Of a stretch of DNA of 64,000 nt, positions 1 to 11,200 are shown piece by piece. Both the position numbers and the translations under genes were made by a program. Position 1 is the stretch's first letter, and the number at the start of each line of letters is the position of its first letter. This stretch comes from an uncultured Opitutales bacterium (lineage in GTDB: Bacteria; Verrucomicrobiota; Verrucomicrobiia; Opitutales; Intestinicryptomonadaceae): NCBI GenBank assembly GCA_900545705.1, contig URAK01000006.1:1-64000 (forward strand). The letters run 5' to 3'. The notes under the pieces were generated by a model. It worked only from the letters and a program-made list of their open reading frames with translations. It did no database searches and was not told the DNA's origin.

Positions 1-88
1 ACTATGTCTCCGCGCAAATTGTAATGCTTATAGTTTAGCCCGCTACTGTCCGCATTCTCTGCGTACAATACACCTCTAAGACGCTACA
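1..88 (-). pseudogene. Third copy of Rhs core, partial, runs off left edge
   Basis: Read on the minus strand, positions 70 to 1 encode LYAENADSSGLNYKHYN and the following RGDIV, matching the Rhs core inside the large Rhs gene (6191-6122) with a single base difference by eye. Between about 71 and 88 the match decays (RGV in place of GVGGL) and an in-frame TAG lies just upstream, so this copy has no proper start and is 5'-truncated. It follows the 241-residue secreted protein, as the copy at 1481-1899 follows another secreted protein. It probably continues beyond the window into a further C-terminal tip. Confidence 0.75.
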
Positions 89-114
89 AATATAGTAATA
101 GGATAGAAAAAATA

Positions 115-840
115 CTATTTTTTGTTTTTTATGTTTTTGTAATGTTCATCAATTATTTCATTAACTCTATTTTCTATTTTTTCTGATAATTCTTTGTCAC
201 TTTCTATTGTTGATGTATCGAGAGTCATTACTAATGAACCATACCAATACGCATAAAAGAAATTTAAAGCCGCATTTTTCGCAATTCTATCGTTATCGTT
301 AGAAAATAAAAAGTCGCTGTCTGGATATATCGATAATTGTGGTCTTTCAAAATAAGATGTGAACTGTTTTTTCCCATCAAAGTAAGTTGCTATAATCAAC
401 TTATCGTAGTAGATTTTCTTCTTTATTATTCTTGATAAGCTAACCATAACTTCATCTTTTGTCGCACGACCAATAAATAACGCCATATTATTAAAAATAT
501 AATCAGGCATAGGATATATATTATCTTTATCCTTAATATGATTTATGTTTGAAGAATCAGATATTATGAGATATTCTAGTGGGACTCCGATTGGCTCATG
601 CAACTTCTTCGATATTAAAATATATTTTATACCTTTTTTTTCAAAATTTTTTGACAACCATTCATCTGAAAACTTTACATTAAATTCTGATTTCCGGAAA
701 CGATCTATTTCGGAAGCAAATTTTTTTTGAGCCGCATTTTCTTTATATTTTGGATTGTATACTTTCATATATCTCTGCGGATCGCTATACAACAAAGAGA
801 AATTCACTAAAAAAAATAATATGAATATTTTTATTTTCAT
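115..840 (-). CDS. Secreted protein, candidate immunity partner of the HExxH tip
   Basis: The 241-residue product starts with a clear signal peptide (K-I-K-I then a hydrophobic run ending LLYS-DP), so it should act in the periplasm or outside the cell. I recognise no family. The gene is AT-rich, unlike the YD-repeat gene, and starts 7 bases after the stop of the orphan Rhs tip at 848-1888. That is the usual place for an immunity gene in Rhs and CDI toxin modules. The next feature downstream is another Rhs core fragment, so gene and tip form one unit of an array. The immunity role is inferred from position only; a secreted accessory or effector is possible. Confidence 0.6.
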   Translation of the reverse strand: MKIKIFILFFLVNFSLLYSDPQRYMKVYNPKYKENAAQKKFASEIDRFRKSEFNVKFSDEWLSKNFEKKGIKYILISKKLHEPIGVPLEYLIISDSSNINHIKDKDNIYPMPDYIFNNMALFIGRATKDEVMVSLSRIIKKKIYYDKLIIATYFDGKKQFTSYFERPQLSIYPDSDFLFSNDNDRIAKNAALNFFYAYWYGSLVMTLDTSTIESDKELSEKIENRVNEIIDEHYKNIKNKK

Positions 841-847
841 TGCTGCC

Positions 848-1888
848 TCATTTTTTATTTCTAATTTTTATTAACTCGTTACGTTTTCTCATCCGTTTCT
901 GAGATTGTTTTTTTTCATAATCTTGCATTTTTTGGAAATTTTTTTCAAAAAGCTCGGGATTATCAACTTTCCCTAGTTTTTCAGTTATATACTGATCTAC
1001 ATTATACGCTATACGTTCCGGTTCACCAACTGATCTATTATACTTATTTTGCTCATCTAATGCTCTCGATTCTCTTTTAGTAATACGTTCTCCAGTATCT
1101 CGAGTTATTTCTATATCACCATCTTTTATTTTATCAACATCATCTATTTTGTGTTGTGATTCATGTACAAACTGAGACTCTACAGAAACTTTACCTATCT
1201 GTGCATTTCCCTTTCCATTGTCAATTAGATAACCTTCATTATTTTTTGCATCATCTACACTTATACGTATTACGTTTTTTTCGGATATATATTCATTTCT
1301 ATTTTTCTCATCGCCCCAAAAGCCATGTGAAACTTCTATCCTAACATTTATCTCATCACTATTATTTATTCTATAAAATGCCGAATTTTTATCCTTTCCA
1401 TAATCACTTCTTGATATATTTTCAATTATATTTTCAACATATGCACGATCTTCTTCGTTCAAATAACTTAAATCATAATATAATCCATAGGGATCGAATC
1501 TGCCCCATGGGTTGTTGCCGCAATAGATGTAGCAATTTAAACCGTCTATGTATTCCAAGGGATCGGGAGATATAAAGCCAGTTGCGCTTGTCGTTCGCCA
1601 CCGTCGCCCTTCGTTTATATACCCATCGCGATACTTTGTATTGGATCTATACCGGTCGGAAGGTGAAATACCGTATGTCTCTATTATCGCACCAAATGCC
1701 TCATATAGATACTGTACGAGTATGGAACATTCGCTGTCCGTCGTCGCTACTATGTCTCCGCGCAAATTGTAATGCTTATAGTTTAACCCGCTACTGTCCG
1801 CATCTTCTGTGTACAATAACCCTCCTACACCGCCGCCCATATCCAAACCGCGATAAAACCTTAGCGTATTGCCTTCATCCTTCTCCAA
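848..1888 (-). CDS. Orphan Rhs core plus HExxH (zincin-like) toxin tip
   Basis: Residues 1-136 copy the Rhs core almost exactly (RSNTKYRDGYINEGRRW, then SPDPLEYIDGLNCYIY, ending DPYGL). Residues 137-346 are a different C-terminal domain. It holds HESQH at 242-246, an HExxH zinc-peptidase signature, with E273 (RES) as a possible third ligand. The tail is strongly basic. The only usable start I see is TTG at 1888, with no Shine-Dalgarno. Similarity to the big Rhs protein continues a few codons upstream (TSVLEK), then an in-frame stop appears. There is no signal peptide and no shell-forming YD repeats, so it is probably a silent cassette awaiting recombination into the full Rhs gene, or a displaced former tip. 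Metalloprotease activity is inferred. Confidence 0.7.
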   Translation of the reverse strand: MEKDEGNTLRFYRGLDMGGGVGGLLYTEDADSSGLNYKHYNLRGDIVATTDSECSILVQYLYEAFGAIIETYGISPSDRYRSNTKYRDGYINEGRRWRTTSATGFISPDPLEYIDGLNCYIYCGNNPWGRFDPYGLYYDLSYLNEEDRAYVENIIENISRSDYGKDKNSAFYRINNSDEINVRIEVSHGFWGDEKNRNEYISEKNVIRISVDDAKNNEGYLIDNGKGNAQIGKVSVESQFVHESQHKIDDVDKIKDGDIEITRDTGERITKRESRALDEQNKYNRSVGEPERIAYNVDQYITEKLGKVDNPELFEKNFQKMQDYEKKQSQKRMRKRNELIKIRNKK

Positions 1889-1899
1889 TACTGATGTAC
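1481..1899 (-). repeat. Duplicated Rhs core, copy B (419 bp)
   Basis: This stretch aligns without gaps to 5854-6272 with about 14 differences by eye (about 97% identity). The first 258 bases next to the tip junction (1481-1738) appear identical, and all differences lie towards the far end. The inner edge at 1481 is exactly the last base of the DPYGL codons, so the repeat stops where the variable tip begins. Copy C at 1-70 is a shorter third version. Such a repeat is a ready substrate for recombination that exchanges tips. Confidence 0.92.
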
Positions 1900-1946
1900 T
1901 TATCTGTACAACTATATATATCTTTTATTCTTAAAAAACAATTCTT

Positions 1947-3224
1947 TTATTTATTAATGATTTTTTCCATACTTACAGTATGTTGCCACCCTTTCCCGTC
2001 TTTTAAATCTATATATTCGTCTATCTTCGTAAAATCCTCATTCACTTCCCATTTTAAAGATGTTATCTTATGTTTGCGAGTTCTACCGTTTTTAGATTTA
2101 CCAAGATCATAATAAACATAATAGCCCTTAAAATAATAGATATTATTATCTTTTTTTGTATAAACAAATGGATCGAAATAATCTATATTATAATAGTTAT
2201 TCTCGTCTTCACCCCAATATATACATGAAGGTCTATATGATAGACACATTCCGTCAATGGAGAAGTTTAAAGTAATGTATGGCAATTTGATTTTTGATTT
2301 TGTAATTATTCCCTTTCTCCATTCGTTAGTCTCTTCTCTTGCAAATGATAGATAATTTTCAGGATATAATTTAACATCTCGCGGTAAAGTTGTTTTAGGC
2401 AGAAAAAGCGCGTATGTATCATACTGGTTTATTACTGTAAATTCCATCGATACCCCGCTCTTTACATTTTTGTATTCCCATTTGCCTTCAAGCTTCTTTA
2501 CGAGGTATGACAATGTTTCCAATTTTTCCTTGCACGGATAATAAAACGAACCCTCTTTTATATTATTATAAAATTCGGACAGCTCTTTGCGCGTCTTTAT
2601 AAATTCTAAATTTTTAGAATACGCATCAAAAAATATTCTCTGTGCATTATTTACAGGTTCCATTTTTACTTCATCTTTACTCAATCTGGTATAAATCATC
2701 TTCTTTATGCCAAACTTATCATGTTTTGAATTATCAAAATACCTGTTCGTTTCTATCATCCTGTTTTTTTCAATAATCGTATGAGCGCAATTCTCTTTCA
2801 ATTCACTCGAAGCAAAATCCTTTATATACGAAATAAAAGGACTAAACTCTTTTATATCTACATATGAATAACAATTATCTCCTATATATTTTGATATTAT
2901 AAGTGAATGATAATCACGAACAGAATATCGATTTTTAGTTATATACAGTGAATATTCTTTTAAATATATTGTATATTCAAATCCTTTACTTTCATAGTAA
3001 ATATGAGGATATAATTCCATATCATTATTTATAGAATTACCAATCAATACATTATCACCACACATATAACGATGAGTGATATATGTAATATTCTCAGATT
3101 CATTGCGAACTTTCCACCAACCGAGTGTTTTATATATACTCGAGTCTTTCGGAAAATCCGCCTGCGCAAATAATACCGCTTTTGATAATAATAAAATGTA
3201 AAAATAAAAAAATATTCTCTTCAT
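1947..3224 (-). CDS. Secreted protein, candidate immunity partner 2
   Basis: The 425-residue product has an N-terminal signal peptide ending near VLFAQA-DF and no other membrane segment. The family is unknown. Its last 150 residues resemble those of the 468-residue protein at 3797-5203: both have a GKW-aromatic motif in the second half (KLEGKWEY here, FRGKWTY there) and similar ends (LKWEVNEDFTKIDEY then DGKGWQHTVSMEKI here, against LRWIISDNGRKIKEE then DGTWKENFTLKHIE). The two are therefore paralogues. It starts 4 bases after the truncated tip at 3229-3657 and ends 47 bases before the orphan core. Immunity to a tip-1-like toxin is inferred from the matched pairing. Confidence 0.6.
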   Translation of the reverse strand: MKRIFFYFYILLLSKAVLFAQADFPKDSSIYKTLGWWKVRNESENITYITHRYMCGDNVLIGNSINNDMELYPHIYYESKGFEYTIYLKEYSLYITKNRYSVRDYHSLIISKYIGDNCYSYVDIKEFSPFISYIKDFASSELKENCAHTIIEKNRMIETNRYFDNSKHDKFGIKKMIYTRLSKDEVKMEPVNNAQRIFFDAYSKNLEFIKTRKELSEFYNNIKEGSFYYPCKEKLETLSYLVKKLEGKWEYKNVKSGVSMEFTVINQYDTYALFLPKTTLPRDVKLYPENYLSFAREETNEWRKGIITKSKIKLPYITLNFSIDGMCLSYRPSCIYWGEDENNYYNIDYFDPFVYTKKDNNIYYFKGYYVYYDLGKSKNGRTRKHKITSLKWEVNEDFTKIDEYIDLKDGKGWQHTVSMEKIINK

Positions 3225-3228
3225 ACAA

Positions 3229-3657
3229 CTACTTTACCTTTTCACTCTTAAGTTTTTTATTTTTTATGTCTATTGTCGTCCTTACCTTATTCGATATATC
3301 TATAGATTTTACATTATTCTCTTTCTCAAATTCGTCCAGATTTTTTGCGTCTGATACATACGGAGATTCATTCCCAACTTGTGACATTGAATAACTTGTC
3401 ACATCATTAAAATTTTTTCCAACGTTTGTTGGTTCAGTTCCCCCATTAGGCAAAAATTTAGTATCTACGCAAATCACATCGCTCTTTTTTAGCTTTGAGG
3501 GAATTTCGCCCTCGTATATCCTGAAACTTGATTCAACCGTAATTGAATCTACCTTATCTTTATCTATCCCAGCATCATTAAATTCATCTTGAAGTATTTC
3601 TTTTACTTCTTGGCTATACATTTTCCCATTATGAATTTTTGCCTCTCTTATTACCAC
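3229..3657 (-). CDS. Truncated Rhs tip 2, diverged homologue of the active tip
   Basis: The 142-residue product starts at GTG with no Shine-Dalgarno; the open frame extends about 17 codons upstream to a TAG. It has no signal peptide and no Rhs core. Its sequence follows the tip of the large Rhs protein from about tip residue 65 to the end: SVVV, then NG..Y, LQDE, an I.V strand, a Y.G, later an S/T-x-YS and AKNLDEFEKENN (AKTLDQIKDKNG in tip 1), then a final ID. It therefore looks like an older tip that lost its N-terminal part and its core. It is coupled to the secreted protein starting 4 bases downstream. It may be a non-functional remnant or an orphan effector; its activity is unknown. Confidence 0.55.
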   Translation of the reverse strand: MVIREAKIHNGKMYSQEVKEILQDEFNDAGIDKDKVDSITVESSFRIYEGEIPSKLKKSDVICVDTKFLPNGGTEPTNVGKNFNDVTSYSMSQVGNESPYVSDAKNLDEFEKENNVKSIDISNKVRTTIDIKNKKLKSEKVK

Positions 3658-3796
3658 TACGCTTTTTGATATCTTACTGCCATAAATAGCAATATTATTA
3701 TTGTCAGATAGTAACTACAATATTCCTAAGTATTTTAATGTCAATTTTAAGTAATAGTTTTTTAAATAATCTTATGATTTTCATTAAAAACGCTAT

Positions 3797-5203
3797 TTAC
3801 TCTATATGCTTTAAAGTGAAATTTTCTTTCCAAGTTCCATCATATCCGAGTATTTCTTCTTTTATCTTTCTTCCATTATCAGAAATAATCCATCTCAATT
3901 TCTGCGCTTTCCCTACCATTTGTCTATTGTCGTATTCTTTATATTCAGTCTTCCAATATATTTTGTTCTCAGGTGTACCATTTTTGGGGAAGTCTATATG
4001 ATAAACAGAAAGATACCATGTTGTAAGAAACCCCTTTTTTGTTTCTTCAATTACCTCATTTAACTTTATATAATATATTCTTGATTCGTTAATATTGGGG
4101 AAAATAAAAATTAAAGGCTTAACTGTCTTTTTACCGTCAATTTTGATTTCCGGAAGAATCACAAATTTAGTACATGAGTTCTTTTTCCTGGCACTTTCAT
4201 CGCACAACATATAATTCACACGATAATAAGAAATATCTATTCCGCCAAATTCTAAAACGTAATCCCTAAATAAAAAATTTTCACGAATTGGAAAATTAAA
4301 CATTGATGCTATCCCATGATTAGAAACTGCACTTATATTTGTTATATATCTACGGTCATCTCTATAAGTCCATTTACCCCTAAAAGATTCTATGAATCTG
4401 CGCATATTAGTAATTTTTTTATATTCTTCAGATAAATAACTTTTGTCCCCGCTTAAAAATTTCTTATATTCTTCTATAAAATCATCATAAACTAATCTAT
4501 CATTTGATTTATACAAAGATGAATAATACAACCAGTAAAAATCAATAGATTCAGATATTATTTTATCTAAATTTTCCTCGTTAGATTTCTTAAATACTAT
4601 ATCTTCAACATAAGGATCTTTCCCCCATCCTCCCCATCCTCCATATATACCTCCTACAATAACGTTAAGATTGCCATTTGTTAGAGTTATATTTATAAAT
4701 CTATCGGATTTTCCCTCCTGCAAAGGGACATCTTGACCAATATAATATAAATTACCAAATAACCCTTCCGGGACTATATCCATTGGAGAAATTCTTCCAG
4801 TTAGTTTTGATAAATTAAAATCATGAAATGAGATATTGTATTCTCTATATAAAAATCTTTTAAAAAATTCATCATACTCTATAAAGGACAACTCAGAAAA
4901 TGAATAGTTATAAGATAATTGATACGCATTCAATATAGAATCATCAAATTTATTGATCATGTATGATCTAATATATATGCTATCATCTAACTTTTGTATG
5001 GATTTATAAAATTGAGATATAGACTCTGCGTAGAGATGCGTATCTTTATCTAATTCTGCATTTAAGTTTATTTCAATTTTTGAGCTTATCCAATCTCCTT
5101 GCAGAGAATTAAAAAAATCATTATTTAATATTGTTGACGCATGTAAAGATATTGCGTTTGTCCAAAGCAATCCCAAGGATATTATATATTTAATATTATT
5201 CAT
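3797..5203 (-). CDS. Secreted protein, candidate immunity partner 1 of the Rhs tip
   Basis: The 468-residue product has a signal peptide (ISLGLLWTNAISLHA-S) and is otherwise soluble. No family was recognised. The ATG lies only two bases after the TGA of the Rhs gene, so translation is likely coupled. This is the standard position of a cognate immunity gene. It is paralogous to the 425-residue protein after tip 2, most visibly in the last 35 residues and around the GKW-aromatic motif. The codon composition is AT-rich, like the tips and unlike the YD-repeat region, which fits joint transfer of tip and partner. A signal peptide on an immunity protein suggests that the toxin acts in the envelope. 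The role is inferred from context. Confidence 0.65.
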   Translation of the reverse strand: MNNIKYIISLGLLWTNAISLHASTILNNDFFNSLQGDWISSKIEINLNAELDKDTHLYAESISQFYKSIQKLDDSIYIRSYMINKFDDSILNAYQLSYNYSFSELSFIEYDEFFKRFLYREYNISFHDFNLSKLTGRISPMDIVPEGLFGNLYYIGQDVPLQEGKSDRFINITLTNGNLNVIVGGIYGGWGGWGKDPYVEDIVFKKSNEENLDKIISESIDFYWLYYSSLYKSNDRLVYDDFIEEYKKFLSGDKSYLSEEYKKITNMRRFIESFRGKWTYRDDRRYITNISAVSNHGIASMFNFPIRENFLFRDYVLEFGGIDISYYRVNYMLCDESARKKNSCTKFVILPEIKIDGKKTVKPLIFIFPNINESRIYYIKLNEVIEETKKGFLTTWYLSVYHIDFPKNGTPENKIYWKTEYKEYDNRQMVGKAQKLRWIISDNGRKIKEEILGYDGTWKENFTLKHIE

Positions 5204-5205
5204 GA

Positions 5206-8200
5206 TCAGAATGCATCTATTTTCGACGTACTTGGACTTTTTGCAATATCTTTAGCTTTAGGAGCATTTCCATTTTTATCTTTTATTTGATCAAGTGTTT
5301 TAGCGCTTTTAGATATAAATTTCTTATCATGTGAATCATTCTTTGTTTGTGAATATGCTGACCATTTATCTTGCGTTTGATTTTTTATATCACCATAATA
5401 TTCATGTTGTTTATCGTCCCAATCCGCAACAGTTACATCTGTCTCATAAAAGCCATAATCATTTGGTGATCCTGAATATAATGCAGGTCTTACAGAAATT
5501 TCTATTTCATCCTCATTACTAACAATATTCATATAATTACCTTCATCTTGTAAAAATCCTTTTATTTTTAAATTGTTTACATATCGTTCCCCATTTTTTT
5601 CAGTGGTATTTTCCTTTGATATTTTATTTGCTACTACTACCGAATCTCTTAATTTAATCTTACCATCAAAATCCTTTACAACTATATCTATTTGTACAGC
5701 TATAAAATCTTTGTCTACATTTACAGGAGTATCACACGATCCTAAAAAGGCAATCCATATATTTGGAACCCCAGGATTTACCTTTCTATGCCAAATTCCT
5801 CCATCTCTCATTTCTTTTTGTGGAGATTTAGGATAATTCTGAACTGCCCAATCTAATCCATAGGGATCGAATCTGCCCCATGGGTTGTTGCCGCAATAGA
5901 TGTAGCAATTTAAACCGTCTATGTATTCCAAGGGATCGGGAGATATAAAGCCAGTTGCGCTTGTCGTTCGCCACCGTCGCCCTTCGTTTATATACCCATC
6001 GCGATACTTTGTATTGGATCTATACCGGTCGGAAGGTGAAATACCGTATGTCTCTATTATCGCACCAAATGCCTCATATAGATACTGTACGAGTATGGAA
6101 CATTCGCTGTCAGTCGTCGCTACTATGTCTCCGCGCAAATTGTAATGCTTATAGTTTAGCCCGCTATTGTCCGCATTCTCTGCGTACAATAACCCTCCTA
6201 CGCCGCCCCCCATGTCCGAACCGCGATAAAACCTTAGCGTATTCTCTACATTCTTCTCCAATACTGATGTACCACCCGAATAACTCATTCTCGCTGTCTC
6301 TACATTTTCCCCGTCAGGCAATTCGCGCTCTACCCTCCTCATTAATCTTCCGCGATAGTCGTACTCATATTCTATTATCCGCTCTTCATTCTCTATTTTT
6401 ATCATTCTACCGAATCCGTCAAACGTATAATTTATTATATGCTCTTGATGACCTACTGGCGCATTATAGTAAAAACTTATTATTTGCGCCATATTTCCCA
6501 TTTCATCATACCCATATCTTGCCTCCATGCTATCTCCCGGAAAATAAATTGTCTTCCCTACTTGATTCAAGGAATTCATCTGGGTATGTGACCTTCCCCC
6601 AGTTACAAAACGCACACCAGGTCCAGGTATAACAACGTATTCACTCCATCCGTTATAATTGTCAGCATCATCATACGAATGATTCCACTCAGGTTGCGCC
6701 GTATACATATCTCCGTCCACTTTCATTTCCTCTTTTACCATACGGTCATAATCGTCATAGGAAACTAATAGCAGATGCTTATTCTCAGCCGTCTCTTGCA
6801 ATATGTATCTTACGTTACCGGCGGCGTCGTATTTGTATTCGCCAATTATTACGGTCGTGCCGTCGGGCTTTTTAGATGTGGTGGAAGTCAGGCGGTTTAA
6901 AGTGTCGTAGGTATTGGTTATAGTTATGCCGTTCGGATACATCTGCTTCACTATATTACCGTTGAGATCGTATATATATGTTGTGACTCGCCCCTTCTCG
7001 TCCGTCAGCTTCTCTAGACGATTGTTGCTGTCGTACTTCGCAGACAGCGCATGCGTATAACTTCCGTCGGAAGATATGCCGTAGCGCGAAAATACGCGGT
7101 TGCCATTCTCGTCGTACCCGTAAGCGTGCATATAGCCGCCGTTGGTTTCGCTCGTCGTGCGACCCATGGCATCGTACGTATAGCTTACGTCGTTTACGGA
7201 CAGTATGCGCCCGACGGCGTCGTACGCATAATTATAGGATACGGGATTTTCATCGACGTAAGTATCACTATGCTTTTTTAGGCGGTTGCGGCTGTCGTAC
7301 TCGTAAGACGTGCCAATATCGGCGGTCAGGTTCAGAGCATTGTATGTGTACGGACGCTGGCGCGTTGTTTCAGTGCCTACACCGTAGCTTGCGAGCGTCC
7401 TGCGGTTCATGCCGTCGTATGTGTATTCCGTCCGGTTCCCCTTCCCGTCTACCACGGCCGTCAACCGGCCGTCGCAGTCGTATTCGGAAAGCTCGGTTAT
7501 GCTCGAAGTTCCACCGTAGTTGCGAATTTTCTTTACGGGCTTATTTTGGTAGTCGTATTCATACTTCATCTTGCGCCCGCCGGCGTCGGTTATGATAGTC
7601 GGATTCCCGTTCATGTCGTACTCCACGGTATCGACCAAGTTTACTGTCGAGCTTTCGGTTCCATCATAGCAACTAACCGAATGGCGGGTTGTTTTTGTGC
7701 GCCGCCCAAGCAGGTCGTATTCGTGCGTCTTGATATTGCCGTTGGCGTCGGTTTCCTTCACGACATTGCCGGCGGCGTCGTACTCCACCCTGCTCGTCGG
7801 ACGCCTGTACGTCTGCGATCCGCCGATCTCAACGGCAACCGCAGGGCTCAGTTTTTCAACCACGCGATTGCGCTGGTCGTACAACATCCCGTATTCAAAA
7901 CCGCGCGCGTCCGTTCTACAAATCATATTACCGTTTGCGTCGTATGTATATGTCTCATACGGACGAACTGATGCGCCATGACCGTCCTCAACTTGCGGAA
8001 ATGTCTTTCGGGAAAGCTGCCCTGCCAAATCGTATTCGTAGTCTATCCGCGCTCCAAGCTCGTCGGTCTCACTCAAAACAGCGCCGTTGCCGGTATAGGT
8101 GTAAAGCTTTACGGTAGCGTCCGGATTCGTCTGCGACACGGGCTTGTCAAAAGAATTATACTGAAATAGTGTTATGTTGCCAAGCGGATCAGTCTTCTTA

Positions 8201-11200
8201 ACCACGTTGCCGAACATGTCAAACTCGCTGCTTTCAACGGACTCCAACACTTCTCCGCCTTCGTCCTCGCCGTACTCGGATATGCTCTTTAACGGTCTGA
8301 AAAGCCCATCGTACTCATACCGCTTCACTACCCCCGCGCCGCTCACGCTGCGCGTAGGCTTGAACCCGTCAGCGGAAAATATCGCGGACCCGCTGTTCGC
8401 CCCGTACTCAAACGTCGCGGTGGATTTCAACGTTCCAGACGAATCGTATTTCTTCTCCCAAACTCGCCTGCCAAGCGCATCGTAGCCGTACTCTATAGCG
8501 TTGCCATTGGGATCTTCAACGCGCTCAAGCAAACCCATTCCGTTATACTTATTTTCGGTTCGTGCGTAGCTCTGCCCCAAAACCTGCCGCTCCGAAACCT
8601 CTATGTTGTGCATGGCGTCGTACTCATACCTCGACACCGCCCCGCGCTCGTCCGTCTCGCTTACCTTGCGCCCTATGGCGTCGTACTCAAACGCGCGGAA
8701 TGTAGCGTCCGGATTCTCAACGCGCACAAGCCTGTTAAGTGCATTGTAGACATAGCGCGTCGTATTCCCGTTGGCGTCCGTCTCTGAAATCTTCCTGCCG
8801 TTGCCGTTGTATTCCATGTATCTCGTGCCCGCCGCGTTCTCCATCTGGGCAACACGCCCGGAAGCGTCCGCAACATACTCCGTCACGATATCCTTATCCG
8901 TCCCCGCGCCGTCAACAATCGTCGCCTTCGTCAAAAACGCGGGGAAATCGGAGTCCGCATATTCGTTAAGCGTCGTCTTCTCCGCCTGACCATCAAAACC
9001 TAATACCTGTTCCTGAATACGCAAATAACCTGCCGAGTCAAGCGTCCAAAGTGTCTGTCGCGAATATTCTTCCGCACCAGATGCCCTGTGCTTTACTGAT
9101 GTCATAACGCGCGTCGACGAATTGTAAACATACTCAGTAACATTCCCAAGCGCATCCGTCTGCTTGGTAGGATCAGAATATCGCGCAGCTTCGTAAGTGC
9201 CGTCTTCTAAACGGCGCGATGCATAGTTTAGTTTGACTTCTGTGGACGATAACGGAAGCTCATCCGCATATTCAAATGTCGTCACATTTCCAGATATGTC
9301 CCTTACTTTTTTAACAGCCATTCCAGCTCCAATATCAAACTCGGCTGTCTCATACAAATTTTCCCCACCTTCCACTGGCGCCGTACCAAGATACTCTATC
9401 TTCATCTTAGGATAGTATACCATAACAGGCACAGTAAAAGGATCACTTGGTCCTTTTCCGTAAGCATCGCTAAATGACGGCATTTCCTCTATGACAACTC
9501 CATATTCAGAAATATTTCCTCCGTCTACCCATGTATACCGAATATGATTTCCATTCGGGTCGGTGACTGTAGTATTGCGCGCAGCCTGCGACGAATACGC
9601 CGAAGCAAGAGAATAAACGTTGCCGGTTGGCGTCGGATTTGGGACTATAAAAGAATAGGAACTAAACTGGCTCACCAACGGTGAGGGAGCGTCTTCACCA
9701 GCGCGCGCAGGTGCCCTAACCGTAACTTTCGAAACTTTTCGAGCTCCGCCATTCTGCGCATAGTACACGTTCTCCCTTATTGAAAAAATTCCCCCCTTAG
9801 AAACCACATCATCCGGAGCACCGTTAGCGCTTGACACCATATAGTTCGTCTCGAATGGTGCATATTCAAACTCGTAAACATTCCCCGCACCGTCTGTTAT
9901 TTCACTTAAATCAAAATGGCAATGCGAAAAATCCGAGAACACCTCGCCTCCGCTAATAATATGCCAAATATCTTTTTCGTAGGTCACACCGGTGTAAGCA
10001 TAATTAAAAAGCATTTCAGAAGTATCCCCATCCATTAAAGAGACAGATGTAAGTGCGTAGAAACCATCATACAATCCGCGAGTCTCATAGCTGGAAAGAT
10101 TATCGCTATTATGCCCAAAATAATCGTAGGAATACGCTATTTTTACGCCCTCCGGACCGTATATTGAAGTGACATTTCCGTCATAGTTGCTTTCTATGCA
10201 AATAAAAACATTAGGGTTTTTATTATAATATATGCGGGAAGGCAACAAAAGTTTCTCGTCATATTCCGAATCCTGATATTCATATATGAGCGCATTCCCG
10301 TATTTATCCTCTACACGCTTCAATCGGTAGTAATCGTACGAAATTATAGGATAACCATTAGAAAATCTGTTAGACGGTATAGAGCGTATAGCTTCAATAT
10401 TTTCAAATTCTAGACGAGTACCATATTTCTTCTCAAAAATCAATTTCCCGTCAGAATTGAAATATAACTTATTTAGAAAAGATTGGGCGTCGCTTTTTGA
10501 ATTTGGCATAGGATAAAATTTGCGCATATTACCCGTCCCAGTAATAGCGAACGAAAATGACATCCCATTTTCATCTGTCACGCGAGCCATCGAAGGAGAG
10601 GTTATTGAACTTAGATCGTTTGTTGTCGTAAGTTCCAAAACTACACTCGGCGCAAGATTGCTAGACCACCCTGCCCCAAAAGGCGAATCCGGACGTTCAT
10701 GCGGACGTAATCCATTTCTTAATGTCCATGATTCCTGTGAATAATTTCTGCGGACAGCCAGAACTAATTCGCTATTGGGTATAGGTTGTATATAATCTAC
10801 GCAGTCATGGCGGAGATTTAGCGTAAGAGCATCTATGAATGTCTCCGGAGGGGAAAAATCGCTTTCGGACTCTGTTTGTGGCTTATCATCGCTTATTGGA
10901 CGGCCTAGCAGAGATATTTTTCTATATTTTGGCCCTGATGATTCGCTTGCAGGCATTGAGAATTCCCTCCCCTCAAATTTGATACGCCATGCCGGGATAG
11001 GACAATTTATATCAATAAACCCTTGTGAACCAAGTAAAGTTGATCCTCTTAGATCATTATCTTCTTCCTCTTCGCCACTATTATCAGAACCTACGGAAGG
11101 CAAATAATATTCCGGTATCATTCTTTTCCTTAAATTGGAAAAAGATATAGTTGCCCAACCGCTTTCGTTGACATCGGAGACGTAGATTTCAAAATACATG

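Noticed and set aside
1582..2112. Plus-strand frame across the core repeat (and its twin at 5955-6632)
   Set aside because: It is antisense to the conserved Rhs core and recurs only because the core is duplicated.
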